Shown here: positions 31,901 through 40,911 of the stretch, in pieces | How positions within the stretch are numbered: position 1 is the first letter of the stretch | How the letters are laid out: each line of letters starts with the position of its first letter | IMG/VR virus record: IMGVR_UViG_3300013119_000052 | Coordinates: 1 to 48,083 of that record | Strand: one strand, 5' to 3' | Length of the DNA stretch: 48,083 nt | Source: a virus | Program-made: the position numbers and the translations under genes | The notes under the pieces: model-generated | The model's input: the letters and a program-made list of their open reading frames with translations, nothing else | Told to the model about the DNA's origin: nothing | Database searches by the model: none

Positions 31901-33615
31901 GCCAATCCATTCATATTAGTTGAAGAACCAATACGATCAAATAGGTTATACTTAACATCTAACTCAGACCATTGGTTTACATCCATCGGATTAAACTTAT
32001 AGTCGTAGTTTAGTTGAACCATAAAGTCTGGATTAACATCAACTTTAGTAGGGTCAATATCCCCAACCTTAACTAACGCATCAAACTCAGCTTTAGTTGT
32101 AGGTACATACTCATCACCATCCCTACGTAATAATGTCAGGGTATCTTCTGAAGCACCAAAGTCACGTAAAGCCCACTCGGCCATATCTAAAGCTTCTTGT
32201 GCGTTAGATACACCACCTTGAGTAGGTCCATACACAGCCTTAACTTTAACACCATCAGCTACAGCTTCAACGTTAAACATTTCAGAACGTGGGGTCATAG
32301 CATTAACTTGAACTAACTTATTCTTAGCGTCAGCTCTTAGTTGTTGCTTCTCAAATTCTGTGTAGTGGATAGCACCACTCTCATCAGCTAGCTCTACAAT
32401 ATTAAGATCAGGATTACCAACCTTATTATTTACACTAGCATCAGTCTTACCAATCTCTGGTAATATATCATTGGCTACAGCTTCTTCCCTTGATGCCCCA
32501 TATAAAGCTTCTGCTGCTTCACCAGATTCATCTAGAGCTGCTGTTTCGTGCATAGCACGAGCTTTACCTACGTTAGTATCCTTCACTACCTGGCTAACTG
32601 AAGAAGGCTTCACAAAGCTTCTAGCAGCGTCTCTGGAGGCATTTGAAGCTACATCCCCTACTGCCTTACTACCTTTACGGAAAAACCTCACACCGGAAGC
32701 TATAGGGCCTCCTAGGATAGTCATATCTAATACAGATACAACGTTATCTAACCATACATCACTATCTTCGTAATAACCATCCTCTAAGAATGTACGTAAG
32801 AAGTTAACCCTAGCAAAGTCATTAGGGTCTTGCATCACCACTGAGGAATTCTTATTAACAACCTCAATTAAGTTTTCAATGATGTTTAACTGTTCATCTT
32901 TAGGGGCATTATTGATTGCCTCAATAATCTCTTTCTTAGCACTACCTAATAACAGGAAGTCTGATACTTCAAACTCACCTTCAAATGCAGTGCTAATCTT
33001 AGAGGCCATAGCTGGCTCCATGAAAGGAGTTATGGATGTGAGGAAATCCCCAGTAGCTGTAAGGGTGTCAGTATCACTACCTGCTACAGCTTGAGTTAAT
33101 AATTGTTGTTTTGCTTTCTTAAATTGTTGCACTTCAAATATAACATCTGAAGCGTTAATACGAGTAAATTCCCTTTCCTCAAACTCTACATCCCCTTCAT
33201 CCGCAATAGTGGACTCAGTGGCAATTAAGTTCTGAGGGTTATACATAGGGGAATCTGGATTTAATACAGTGTTAGCAGCGGCTTCTTTCTCTTGATCTGA
33301 ATACTGTGGGTCAGCTAAGAACTTAATTAGCTCTGACCTAGCACTAGCCATTGACCTAGCTTTTACAAGTTCTACTAGATTCTTTGCTGCATCTGATTGT
33401 AAATCCTCATCCAGCTCAGAGTTTACTATCCTATAGTTTTCCTCTACTAATGCAGGATCATCTGTCATTATAGAGGCTTGAGCTGCTGCATTTATATTTG
33501 ATTGTTTGTTATTAACAAGGACGTTAGATTTAACGTCCCCATTAATATCTTGCAAGGTAACACCGGCTGAATCATCGCTGATATCAGCTAATGTAACATC
33601 TTCATTAACTGCCAC
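28984..33615 (-). CDS. Giant internal virion protein (T7 gp16-like position, 1543 aa)
   Basis: Largest gene of the window. The acidic N-terminus contains a repeated D-I-(S/N)-(D/G)-D pattern. The long helical body has few cysteines. Hydrophobic/amphipathic stretches occur around residue 1020-1080 (for example L-A-F-N-M-Y-L-A-T-N-P-L-R-Q-L-I) and the C-terminal third is Lys/Glu-rich and helical. Position and length match the large ejection protein of podoviruses (T7 gp16, 1318). I do not see an obvious N-terminal SLT transglycosylase motif as in T7 gp16. Confidence 0.8.
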   Translation of the reverse strand: MAVNEDVTLADISDDSAGVTLQDINGDVKSNVLVNNKQSNINAAAQASIMTDDPALVEENYRIVNSELDEDLQSDAAKNLVELVKARSMASARSELIKFLADPQYSDQEKEAAANTVLNPDSPMYNPQNLIATESTIADEGDVEFEEREFTRINASDVIFEVQQFKKAKQQLLTQAVAGSDTDTLTATGDFLTSITPFMEPAMASKISTAFEGEFEVSDFLLLGSAKKEIIEAINNAPKDEQLNIIENLIEVVNKNSSVVMQDPNDFARVNFLRTFLEDGYYEDSDVWLDNVVSVLDMTILGGPIASGVRFFRKGSKAVGDVASNASRDAARSFVKPSSVSQVVKDTNVGKARAMHETAALDESGEAAEALYGASREEAVANDILPEIGKTDASVNNKVGNPDLNIVELADESGAIHYTEFEKQQLRADAKNKLVQVNAMTPRSEMFNVEAVADGVKVKAVYGPTQGGVSNAQEALDMAEWALRDFGASEDTLTLLRRDGDEYVPTTKAEFDALVKVGDIDPTKVDVNPDFMVQLNYDYKFNPMDVNQWSELDVKYNLFDRIGSSTNMNGLASTFSSIQRYALDPQSMLDGHLTLAANTAVDQAAGLESALLDLGKGFADGFMKVDKGRQQILEDIIKEQNHKGRVLNHNELTAQGITPAEQQVLRDWKSYWDTTYSLENRDMIRSLTNKGFKEFIDKQSDTRLFVKPLSKQNATPANVYDQKTGELRSIDQAVIDDLYAKGGALAQLKDPINVAGTQARHILVENAQDGSYLRALNDDSKVLHYREGYYTVNYTDPKFVVQRVKDSNGNFLYNQAIATAGDNKDAEKLIARFKANDAEGEYFWRDDLKGADVSKDDRWDVAMNTGRSVQRARGQRLGGEPSGGIDPSQAPILGPVDSMILSARSTSNRVKMRDFLETSKQRFMSQYPEFLPKNDIGSRTFPNEIKDVQYRGEGQQNNKRLADARTTWEYINYIENGYINAIDDGYKATMKGISNILGNAGATKLGKGAQWLADARGPSAMGKNLAFNMYLATNPLRQLIVQSHQAVQLTANFPKYVASARAPLETIVLTTFQMGGKPNKVMLDSLGMSAKEAEDMFKQFKRSGLVASIDKQNLVRGALADMADEVAKKDFKPLTLVRKFGFDAGENFNMMTAWLAHRYKAIDDGLDMSDLAVQDRVSALARNYTYNMNAAGDLKYNQDSLAAVFQFMQVPHKAMTQMTFNRNLTKGQKARLAGFNALMYTLPPAAMYELYSSMGIDLPEDPVIRDAVVQGLEGVMFNALLNQTMGEGSTDFSGLSPVDMYGTYEFIHNLFTTDIGTTIASTPSGQLFFGNNPRLTNFAKTGARYFNLIEDHQETPTTLKMVMEDFLKLSSGMSNAFKALHKNEASKKVDSLELPVTEREAFMAVFGFGTNTEAAARWNSNKTYTESKELKNDVKEWYGSYKKQLLRDGITPEERDYTVRTFNEAWRVWSGEADYVAREELSKLIKRDLQSKDMRLFNSVMRASGYTTNNDFKLLIDTLPESDKYLKQQLEEILEFSKRYKEE

Positions 33616-34070
33616 TAACCGGCTCCTCCTGCAAATGCACTAAAGGCTTGGCTGGTAAGTTGGAAACTCAAATCACTAGTGAATTGATGTTCCTGACTTC
33701 TTACCATAGCTCTAGCTGCTTCGTTGCGTAAATTAGATATTGATAAAGCTGCACTCTGTCCACCACGAATACCTGCATTCCTTGCGGAAGTTAAAGTACT
33801 CAATGCCCCTGTAGATCCAGCTTCACCTGAACCACCAGCAACACCTAAGTTTTGAGAGGCTTGTAGAATCTGGGCTTTTCTTACACGTTCTTCCCTAATA
33901 TTCTGTCTACGCCTATTAATATCTTGAATTTGACCTTGGGCTGTTTGTATTTGATTAGCTCTTTCACTAGCCCTTGCGGCCCTCCTAGCATCTTTCTTAG
34001 CCTCTTCAGACTCATAGATACCTAATCCGAGGGTACCCCCTACAAGGGTTGCTCCTACTGCACCTGCCAT
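33615..34070 (-). CDS. Internal virion protein (T7 gp14-like position, 151 aa)
   Basis: The Gly/Ala-rich hydrophobic N-terminus (A-G-A-V-G-A-T-L-V-G-G-T-L-G-L-G) can insert in membranes. A long Arg/Gln/Ala helix (25-75) and a Gly/Ser-rich C-terminal part follow. The composition and place before the giant internal protein match the small ejection protein of T7-like phages. Start and stop touch both neighbours. Confidence 0.75.
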   Translation of the reverse strand: MAGAVGATLVGGTLGLGIYESEEAKKDARRAARASERANQIQTAQGQIQDINRRRQNIREERVRKAQILQASQNLGVAGGSGEAGSTGALSTLTSARNAGIRGGQSAALSISNLRNEAARAMVRSQEHQFTSDLSFQLTSQAFSAFAGGAG

Positions 34071-34514
34071 TTAACCCTCCAATAATTTCATATAAGTGGT
34101 TTCGGTTTTAACAAACCCATCGGGGACATTATGCTCATGCCCCTCTTTAAATACAATGTAGTGAGAAGTAACACCTAGTTTAATAAGCTCTTCTTCTGAC
34201 TTCTCTAACATTAACCTTAGTACGCCTTGATTCCTGTAGGATTCTTTAACGTACATACCTAACTCACTAGCTTTTACAGCCTTTGAATACACATCAGGTG
34301 ATATCAGATTACCAACATAGCCTATTAAAGACAGTCCATCAAAAGCAGCTACAACACTTAGGCATTTAGTCTCTATAAGCTTCTCAACCATAGGCCAATT
34401 AACTTGGTAAGGGAGGTTGGAGAATTCCTTCTCCACTTCCTCATAATGATCCTTACCTAAATAGAAACAAGCTTTGATACTACGAGGGTCATCCAAGACT
34501 ACTATATCAAACAT
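34071..34514 (-). CDS. GNAT-type acetyltransferase
   Basis: 147 residues. The acetyl-CoA motif A is visible as E-L-G-M-Y-V-K-E-S-Y-R-N-Q-G-V-L (about 83-98), with the R-x-Q-G loop for pyrophosphate, followed by the helix L-R-L-M-L-E-K-S-E-E-E-L. Comparable GNAT genes sit between tail tube and internal proteins in other podoviruses. Substrate unknown. Overlaps the tail gene by 8 bases. Confidence 0.82.
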   Translation of the reverse strand: MFDIVVLDDPRSIKACFYLGKDHYEEVEKEFSNLPYQVNWPMVEKLIETKCLSVVAAFDGLSLIGYVGNLISPDVYSKAVKASELGMYVKESYRNQGVLRLMLEKSEEELIKLGVTSHYIVFKEGHEHNVPDGFVKTETTYMKLLEG

Positions 34515-37011
34515 TACTATTAACTCCCATCACCATAGACCAACCAAGAACTTGGAAGTCTTTAAGTGGCTCTGTCTTCATGCGCAATGATAAAGATTTA
34601 CCACCACCCCTAAGTTTATTCTTAGTTGTAACTACACTGTTACCATCATCAAAACCATCCCCAGATCCAGTTGGCATATAGAACCTACGATGCCTGTAAG
34701 CTTGGAATTCTCTTCCCCACTTACCTGACCTATCTGAATTAGTCCAATTCCATCTAGCTTGTACGAGACAAGAGGATGGGTTAACTGGTTGTAGGTCACC
34801 ACCAACATCAACAAAACCTGATTCAGTCTTATTAAGCAGAGTGACTAAGTAAGGTACTTGCTTATTACGCAATGTGTCCCCACCTGTTAGGTATGAAGTG
34901 ACAAAGTATCCTTCTGCGTCTGTAGGTGTTGGGGCAGTCCAAACTGGGTCAGTTCCTCCGAAGGTTGCATAAGGGAATATAGCCCAGTCCGTAAAGGTTT
35001 GATCTGATTCCGTGGCAAATCCATACTGTATACGACTAGCAAAACCTGTTTGATAAGTCTGACCTATTAGATATAAGAAGTCAATATCAGATGCTCCCGG
35101 CACTTGACTAGAGATTATAACAGGATCACCTGCTACAATTACATCATCAACACCTACCACAACTTGCTCTTCTATACTACCTATCGCATCAGGGGGTAAG
35201 GCTACCACTGATAAGACTTGCACTTCGTTCTGCGTCAGATTACCCTCAACTACTTTCTGAGTGTACGCGCCTAAGGTTAAGTCCAGAGACAATATCCTAG
35301 TAGACTCTACCTCAGGTATAACCCATTCAACCTTACGATTAACCCTAGAGGAATCACCTTTAGCATTGCTTAGATCTAGTGGAGATATATTACTGAAGTA
35401 GTCATCTAAGATATCTTCAGAGATTAACACATGTTCCAAATCACCTAACTGGTTGTACTGGATAGCGTTAACACCTTCATTATTCAAGAATAAGATGGTA
35501 TCACCTGTATCAACAATACTACCTTGGTAAGGGGCTGGTTTACTTGTGATCTTAACCACTTGGTAACTGGTAGCTGTAAATCCACTATCAGATACTGGCC
35601 TTACTGCCCACACCCCTTGATCAGAAAAGATTAAGAGAGAGTCTTTATAAGCCTTGAGTTCAGTTAAGTTTCTAGCCTCATTAATAGGAATAAAACCACC
35701 ATCAGTTGCGACTAAATCTGGATTACTAACACCAGTGGGATCACCCTCTTGATAGCACTTACCTACATCACTATCCCTTCTAATCAATTGACTGAAGAAA
35801 ATAGTATTTTCAAGTTTAGGTGCGCCATCAAAATCAGCTTGTGGTCCAGTTAAGTCACCTAAAAATCCTCCATACCACATACGTCCAGCATAATATTCCA
35901 TAATGCCAACACGCTCACCAGAAATGGCTTTGTCAGAAGGGAAGGGTGAACTAGTAGGAGATCCATACCAACTTCCAGAGATTGATTCATCAAATATCTT
36001 ATCAAGAAAATCCTTCCTAGATTCCTGTCGGTCAAACAATCTAATAATAGCAGACCCCATAGGAGCCCTATCATTGGTTGGAATTTCTTGTGACATAACT
36101 ATGCCATGAAATCTATCCGCAGTAGGGTAGGTAGGTTCAGCAGCATTAGCGTAATAGAAGTTGTTAAACTTATCAGCCAATGCAGGTACCTTACCTCCAG
36201 ACTCTGTAAGTCCTTGATAGTAACCCACAGGATCTATCTTAGTGCTTCCACCTTCAGCTAAGCAAGCTCTACCAAAGCCTTGATTACGCAGATTATAAAG
36301 ATACATCTTATCATTATCATCAAATGGAGGTGTTACAGAGGGCCTAATATGTAAGTTTTGACCCTCAGTTAGGTCGTCTCCTGATGTAGGATCTATAGCT
36401 TTTAAGCCCCAAAAATCCCTTACCCTAAGGTTCGTACTATGTACTAAATCCACTGAATCGGTGGACTCATCATACTCTAACACAGATAAATAATCTTTAA
36501 CCAATCCCCCAGATACTGAGCTTGGGGCACCTGCTAATAACATTTTCTTACCGAATTGCTTAGCAGGGGAACGCACAAATGTGTCGTAGGGTAAACTTAT
36601 GTTAGGTTGATCTTGAACTGGAACTAAGCCAGAGCTAGTAACCTTGTATACAGCTAACTTTATCTTACCAACTATAGTGCTACCAAAATCATCGTTCATA
36701 AAGAGGATTAATAAGTTTACATCCCCCCTATCGCCAACTCCTTCCCACAACTCTATATTTAAAACTTTAAGGTCAGTATTCCTTAGTGTTTCAAAAGTGT
36801 CGTAGTATTGATTTATATCACCTTCGCCAAAGTAAGTCTGATGGACATCTATCTTAGCCATCCCTAGTCTTCGGTGTACAGACCCGTCCTTAAATAGATT
36901 CATATTTACCATTTCAATGGCACTATCAGGAATCATATTTAAAGGACTAGCGTCTGTAATCAAACCTTTAGAGAAGGAATTAAACTCTAATGGACTACTT
37001 GTTCTCGGCAT
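34507..37011 (-). CDS. Tail tubular protein B (gp12-like nozzle)
   Basis: 834 residues, close to T7 gp12 (794). The N-terminus (residues about 7-50) has F-S-K-G-L-I-T-D-A-S-P-L-N and the D-G-S-V-H-R-R-L-G pattern typical of podoviral nozzle proteins, followed by many beta strands. Forms the distal tail tube below the adaptor. Gene order (adaptor, small protein, nozzle, internal proteins) supports the call. Confidence 0.88.
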   Translation of the reverse strand: MPRTSSPLEFNSFSKGLITDASPLNMIPDSAIEMVNMNLFKDGSVHRRLGMAKIDVHQTYFGEGDINQYYDTFETLRNTDLKVLNIELWEGVGDRGDVNLLILFMNDDFGSTIVGKIKLAVYKVTSSGLVPVQDQPNISLPYDTFVRSPAKQFGKKMLLAGAPSSVSGGLVKDYLSVLEYDESTDSVDLVHSTNLRVRDFWGLKAIDPTSGDDLTEGQNLHIRPSVTPPFDDNDKMYLYNLRNQGFGRACLAEGGSTKIDPVGYYQGLTESGGKVPALADKFNNFYYANAAEPTYPTADRFHGIVMSQEIPTNDRAPMGSAIIRLFDRQESRKDFLDKIFDESISGSWYGSPTSSPFPSDKAISGERVGIMEYYAGRMWYGGFLGDLTGPQADFDGAPKLENTIFFSQLIRRDSDVGKCYQEGDPTGVSNPDLVATDGGFIPINEARNLTELKAYKDSLLIFSDQGVWAVRPVSDSGFTATSYQVVKITSKPAPYQGSIVDTGDTILFLNNEGVNAIQYNQLGDLEHVLISEDILDDYFSNISPLDLSNAKGDSSRVNRKVEWVIPEVESTRILSLDLTLGAYTQKVVEGNLTQNEVQVLSVVALPPDAIGSIEEQVVVGVDDVIVAGDPVIISSQVPGASDIDFLYLIGQTYQTGFASRIQYGFATESDQTFTDWAIFPYATFGGTDPVWTAPTPTDAEGYFVTSYLTGGDTLRNKQVPYLVTLLNKTESGFVDVGGDLQPVNPSSCLVQARWNWTNSDRSGKWGREFQAYRHRRFYMPTGSGDGFDDGNSVVTTKNKLRGGGKSLSLRMKTEPLKDFQVLGWSMVMGVNSNV

Positions 37012-37204
37012 CCTTTACTGCTCCTTTCTTAGGCTTAGCAGCTTCTTTAGCTAGGTGACGGTCAATAGCCAGCTCAGCTTGTTTGGAAGTGGTATAACTA
37101 CCACGTAATTCTAGATGTACACTACCTTTACCAGTAGGCTTAATCTCTTTAAAACCAAATGTACCATCACCTACGATTTGGTATCCTTTATATTCTACAA
37201 TCAT
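36995..37204 (-). CDS. Small conserved structural-region protein (69 aa)
   Basis: The N-terminal half is beta-strand-like (I-V-E-Y-K-G-Y-Q-I-V-G-D-G-T-F-G), then a Lys/Ala-rich helix. It overlaps both tail genes by a few bases. Small proteins of this size occupy the same slot in related podoviruses; function unknown. Confidence 0.7.
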   Translation of the reverse strand: MIVEYKGYQIVGDGTFGFKEIKPTGKGSVHLELRGSYTTSKQAELAIDRHLAKEAAKPKKGAVKDAENK

Positions 37205-37989
37205 TTATTTACCCTGAATGTTACGTCTCTGTGATACTTCCTACCACGCCTACCAAAGTCTGGGTACTTAACCCCACCTTTAACTCTCCAAGCTTTCTGA
37301 GAGAGCCAACGTTGTTGTCTTTGGGCTTCCTGCTCTGCCTTGTTGTCAGGCATTTGTTTTAACTTAGAGAATGCTCTACTTTTAGCTTCCTCTAGTAATG
37401 CAGTAAAAGCCTCTGCTGGTAAGTCTGGTATATGACTATCTACTTGTTGCCATTCAGGCATTAAGTAAGCTTGAGCCTGCACTTTGTTACCTTGTAGGGT
37501 AGCTTCTAGTACATTGTCAAAGCTGTCAAAGACTATTGTTTCGTCATCGAAAGATGTATAGTAAGTTGGACCAGTGTTATTGGCAATGAATAGTTCAATA
37601 CCAGAAGGGTCTGTTACAGTGTCAACCCAATCCACATCACTGCGTCTACGGTTTAACACTCTTAAGAAGTCATCTGGCTCTAGCCAACGCATCCTCTCAT
37701 AATTTTTAGAGGTATTGTCTAACTTACTTTTATCGTAGTTAATGAATGCTAATTCTTTAACATCCTCAACAATTTTCATATGTGTTGGTAGGTTTACATT
37801 AGTACTACCAAGTAATTGAATAGGTCTATTTAGATGAGGCCAATTACGATTACTCATCATAGCAAAGTATGTAGACTTAACTATTTGAGCAACCTGTACA
37901 GACTCCATAGTATCGTCTATACTATTTACCTCATCAGAATCCATGTCATTAAGGATATCCTGAACTAACTCTAATAAGGTCATCCTCAT
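37201..37989 (-). CDS. Tail tubular protein A (gp11-like adaptor)
   Basis: 262 residues. The N-terminus L-V-Q-D-I-L-N-D-M-D-S-D-E-V-N-S-I-D-D-T, the R-N-W-P-H-L segment (48-53) and the later W-L-E-P-D-D-F are characteristic of podoviral tail tubular A proteins, which connect portal and nozzle. Next to the nozzle gene as expected. Confidence 0.88.
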   Translation of the reverse strand: MRMTLLELVQDILNDMDSDEVNSIDDTMESVQVAQIVKSTYFAMMSNRNWPHLNRPIQLLGSTNVNLPTHMKIVEDVKELAFINYDKSKLDNTSKNYERMRWLEPDDFLRVLNRRRSDVDWVDTVTDPSGIELFIANNTGPTYYTSFDDETIVFDSFDNVLEATLQGNKVQAQAYLMPEWQQVDSHIPDLPAEAFTALLEEAKSRAFSKLKQMPDNKAEQEAQRQQRWLSQKAWRVKGGVKYPDFGRRGRKYHRDVTFRVNK

Positions 37990-38609
37990 GCTGCTATAAT
38001 CCTATCAACTGCCAAAGACGCTGTAGGTGATATATTCCAACCTACTGTAGGTGTAGAGGAGAATAAACCCCCTGCGTTAGCTCCTGAACTATCCCTGATA
38101 ATCTCATATGTAAATATAGCTCCAGCAGGGATATTAGCGTTAGAGGTAAAAGCACTGGCAATTAATACACCCGCTGTATCCACAGACGCGCTTACTGAGT
38201 TACCATTTTGTACACCATTGATTAAACCCCTAGCATGTAAGTCTGCTTGTGATGCACTACCTGTCCTACCATACTGTAACACAACCCTAATAATGTAAGA
38301 ACCAGCTTCATTAAAGGTCACATTACCTAAGTTATCAATCATGACTGGATCTGATACAGTGCCTTGGGCGTTACCAAATTCTACTTGTAATGGAGTGTCT
38401 GTTCCCGTAGGCTCTTGGGAGGTGGCAGTACTAAACGCAGTTAATACCCTCTCATACTGAAGGTTACCTACATCGACTAAGGTGTTTGGGTCTTGGAAAG
38501 AGGTAGTGGTGTCACCATTAGAAGTCAGTACATGACCTGATGTCGCAGCATCTGCACCTCTAGGTTCATGCCTGTTAGCATCTGCAATGTCTTGATGCTC
38601 TATTGTCAT
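37986..38609 (-). CDS. Head fibre-like protein (207 aa)
   Basis: The N-terminus has H-E-P-R-G-A-D-A-A-T-S-G-H-V-L-T, like the E-P-K-G-x-x-x-A-x-x-G-Q-V motif at the capsid-anchoring end of podoviral head fibres. The rest is beta-rich (Ser/Thr/Gly) with a C1q/TNF-like strand pattern. It follows the terminator at 38624-38658, so its expression is lower or from read-through. No proven function. Confidence 0.65.
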   Translation of the reverse strand: MTIEHQDIADANRHEPRGADAATSGHVLTSNGDTTTSFQDPNTLVDVGNLQYERVLTAFSTATSQEPTGTDTPLQVEFGNAQGTVSDPVMIDNLGNVTFNEAGSYIIRVVLQYGRTGSASQADLHARGLINGVQNGNSVSASVDTAGVLIASAFTSNANIPAGAIFTYEIIRDSSGANAGGLFSSTPTVGWNISPTASLAVDRIIAA

Positions 38610-38623
38610 TTACTATCTCCAGA

Positions 38624-38658
38624 TAATAAAAAAGGCCAGCCAGAAAAACTGACTGACC
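38624..38658 (-). terminator. Strong intrinsic terminator behind the capsid genes
   Basis: On the minus strand a 10-bp stem (38649-38658 with 38634-38643, two G-U pairs), a T5 loop, and then TTTTTTATT. It lies between the decoration and head fibre genes, where capsid mRNA would be expected to stop in excess. Confidence 0.9.
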
Positions 38659-38665
38659 CTTAAGG

Positions 38666-39028
38666 TTACGCTACAGTAACACCTGCTGGTGCAACTTTAA
38701 ACTTAACTACGATGTATCCTGCTGAACCACCTGTCTGAGTTAGTACACCAGTGTTAGCTGGGACAATACCTACAGGAGCTGCTTCAGTAGCACCGATAAC
38801 ATCGACACCACCTACTGTCAGAGCAGTAACGTTACCAGTTACGAATGTCTCATCAACACCAATAACTTCCACATTACGTGGGAAAAGTACATTTAGGTTA
38901 TCACCATCTAGGTTATAGGTGAACTCACCTTCATAACCTTCTGTCTTGTAAACACCCTGTGTACCACCTGAGTCACGAGAGCCGTAATGGTTGTTTACAT
39001 TAAGGCCCGCTGAATCTTCATAGCTCAT
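38666..39028 (-). CDS. Probable capsid decoration protein (120 aa)
   Basis: Directly behind the major capsid gene and before a strong terminator, so co-expressed at high level. The sequence is Gly/Val/Thr-rich and beta-like with an N-terminal Asp/Asn/Gly-rich arm, and the C-terminal strands resemble small head decoration domains. No family certain. Confidence 0.65.
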   Translation of the reverse strand: MSYEDSAGLNVNNHYGSRDSGGTQGVYKTEGYEGEFTYNLDGDNLNVLFPRNVEVIGVDETFVTGNVTALTVGGVDVIGATEAAPVGIVPANTGVLTQTGGSAGYIVVKFKVAPAGVTVA

Positions 39029-39040
39029 TAAAATCTCCTA

Positions 39041-39997
39041 TTAAGCAATTACAGTTGCGTTAGTTGGTAGACAAGCCATAGTATCTAAACGCTGGATACC
39101 AAGACCATAACGAGCACGAACTACGAACTCATCACGAGCACGATCTTTGTTACGCTCACCTTCAGCTTTCGGCATACGACGCCATGCACCCATGATAGGC
39201 TTACATTGGTCGTCTAGGATACACATCGCTAGGTTACCAACACCACCAGAGATAGCAGTTGTGCCATCTGAGTAGTCAGCTACGTGCAAGCGGTTAGAAG
39301 TGATGATATCGAAGCCATATAGATTCATAATGAATCGTTGACCACGTGCCATACCTTCTTCAAGAATACGCTTACCAAAATCAGTTACATCGTGAGTGAT
39401 AGTTACTAAGCTATTAAGGGTAGCTTCAACTACAGGGTCACAGATGAACACACGACCTGCATCAGGTACGTTAGCTTTGGTGAAAGATAGACGTGCTTGA
39501 ACAAGCTGAGCTAGTTCAAATACGTTGTTAGTTGCCGTTGATGGAATCAAGTGAGGCTGACTGTTGATTAGGTTAGGAGAACCTGCACCTGCACCACCAG
39601 TTGCGTAATATACTGCACCAGTCTTCAAGAAGTCTGACTCGAAAGTCTCTTGAATAGCACGAGTAGATTCTGCGGAGCGTTCTGCCATTAGACGGTCAAT
39701 GTCTGTACCATCTTCACGTAGATCATCAGTTACATACCAAGCATCACCTTTATATTCAGTGATTTGGAAAGTAATCTCACCAGTTTCAATTGGGTTATAA
39801 GTTAGTGGAGTATCTTCCGCAGCTTCTTGCAGAGTTACTGTACCAACAGTTTTAATATGTAGGGTATCACCAGAACCGAAGTCTTTAACATCACGGTAGA
39901 AGGTTCCCGGTAGTAAACCATCATGTAGGTTTAATAGAATGAAGGTTGAGTATTCCTCTGCTTCAATAAACGCACGAGTATTACTAGTTAATTGCAT
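39041..39997 (-). CDS. Major capsid protein
   Basis: 318 residues. HK97-fold hallmarks by order: an N-terminal arm, an E-loop-like strand pair (Y-R-D-V-K-D-F-G-S-G-D-T-L-H-I), a P-domain helix (L-M-A-E-R-S-A-E-S-T-R-A-I-Q-E), and an A-domain with V-F-I-C-D-P-V-V-E-A. It follows the scaffold and precedes a decoration gene and a terminator, the classic capsid module. Confidence 0.92.
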   Translation of the reverse strand: MQLTSNTRAFIEAEEYSTFILLNLHDGLLPGTFYRDVKDFGSGDTLHIKTVGTVTLQEAAEDTPLTYNPIETGEITFQITEYKGDAWYVTDDLREDGTDIDRLMAERSAESTRAIQETFESDFLKTGAVYYATGGAGAGSPNLINSQPHLIPSTATNNVFELAQLVQARLSFTKANVPDAGRVFICDPVVEATLNSLVTITHDVTDFGKRILEEGMARGQRFIMNLYGFDIITSNRLHVADYSDGTTAISGGVGNLAMCILDDQCKPIMGAWRRMPKAEGERNKDRARDEFVVRARYGLGIQRLDTMACLPTNATVIA

Positions 39998-40004
39998 GTT
40001 TTAC

Positions 40005-40763
40005 CTATTGGACTACACCATACTTACGGTAAACTTCTTCTTTAATCTTAAGCATATAATCCTTTTGATCCTTTCCTGTGGCTCCAGATAGCAGAGACTT
40101 CTCAGGGGGTTGTAAGGGCTCAGGTTCACCTTGGTTAGAAGGTTGAATATTAATGCTACCAGTCGAAGGTTTAACGCTTGTGTTGGTGCTTGAATTAAAT
40201 AAGGCCAGAACCATATCAGGATTCGTAGCCGCCATTTGCTCTAGTTGTTGAGGAGTTGTATTGAGGGACTTAGCCTTCTCATTTACTACCTCACCAGCTT
40301 TTTCACCAAACTTAGCAATCAATTCAGAATTCACTTTAGTTTTATTAGTGACTTCTACTTGCTGTTGTTGGTTTTGTACAAAAGTATTTTGTACGATCTG
40401 TGTTACCTGTTCTTCTGTAAGGCCTGAAGGTACCTGAGAGGTTAACTGAGGTTCCTGTGAAGGCTGCTGAGGAGCAGCTAACCGAGATACGACTTCTTCG
40501 ACTGATTCGCGTTGGTCTAACTGTGCTTTAAGCCTATTAATCTCCGCCTCTTGAGTGGATACCTGATCCTTTAATTGCGGAATGTAGCTTTGTGCATTAG
40601 ATAAGCCTTCTAGTGCTTTCTCGATGGTGTCGTATTTCTGTTTGCCTTCTTCATTCTTAATCCCTGATAGCTGGTCTGCAAATGGGCTAGATTGAGCTGG
40701 CTGTTGCTGGGCTGGTTGGCCCGAATTATCATCTGGATTACCAAACACTGACTGGTCTGTCAT
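40005..40763 (-). CDS. Capsid scaffolding protein
   Basis: 252 residues, Gln/Glu/Pro-rich, with a predicted coiled coil (about 55-85, L-K-D-Q-V-S-T-Q-E-A-E-I-N-R-L), a low-complexity Gln middle, and a basic C-terminal helix (M-L-K-I-K-E-E-V-Y-R-K-Y-G), the usual capsid-binding end of scaffolds. Immediately upstream of the major capsid gene. A 148-base AT-rich gap precedes it. Confidence 0.88.
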   Translation of the reverse strand: MTDQSVFGNPDDNSGQPAQQQPAQSSPFADQLSGIKNEEGKQKYDTIEKALEGLSNAQSYIPQLKDQVSTQEAEINRLKAQLDQRESVEEVVSRLAAPQQPSQEPQLTSQVPSGLTEEQVTQIVQNTFVQNQQQQVEVTNKTKVNSELIAKFGEKAGEVVNEKAKSLNTTPQQLEQMAATNPDMVLALFNSSTNTSVKPSTGSINIQPSNQGEPEPLQPPEKSLLSGATGKDQKDYMLKIKEEVYRKYGVVQ

Positions 40764-40911
40764 GTATTCTTCCTATATTCTTATATACTATAGTAGTTAT
40801 ACTTACTCCAGTCGTTAATCACTTCGACTTCGTCTTTACTATAACTACGTTATTTCTTATTAACTCTTTACGTAAGTAATATATACTTTTTAAGGACTTT
40901 AGTCCCCTAAA
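40764..40911 (-). other. Intergenic leader before scaffold and capsid genes
   Basis: 148 AT-rich bases without a gene. A small hairpin (GGACT/AGTCC, near 40893-40905) and TATAGT-like boxes are present on the minus strand, but no clear -35 element. A promoter for the phage sigma factor is possible. AGGAAG (40769-40774) is the scaffold ribosome-binding site. Confidence 0.45.

Noticed and set aside
40886-40911. GGACT/AGTCC hairpin as a terminator behind the 79-residue gene
   Set aside because: Only five strong pairs and no T-run on the minus strand; more likely part of the scaffold mRNA leader.
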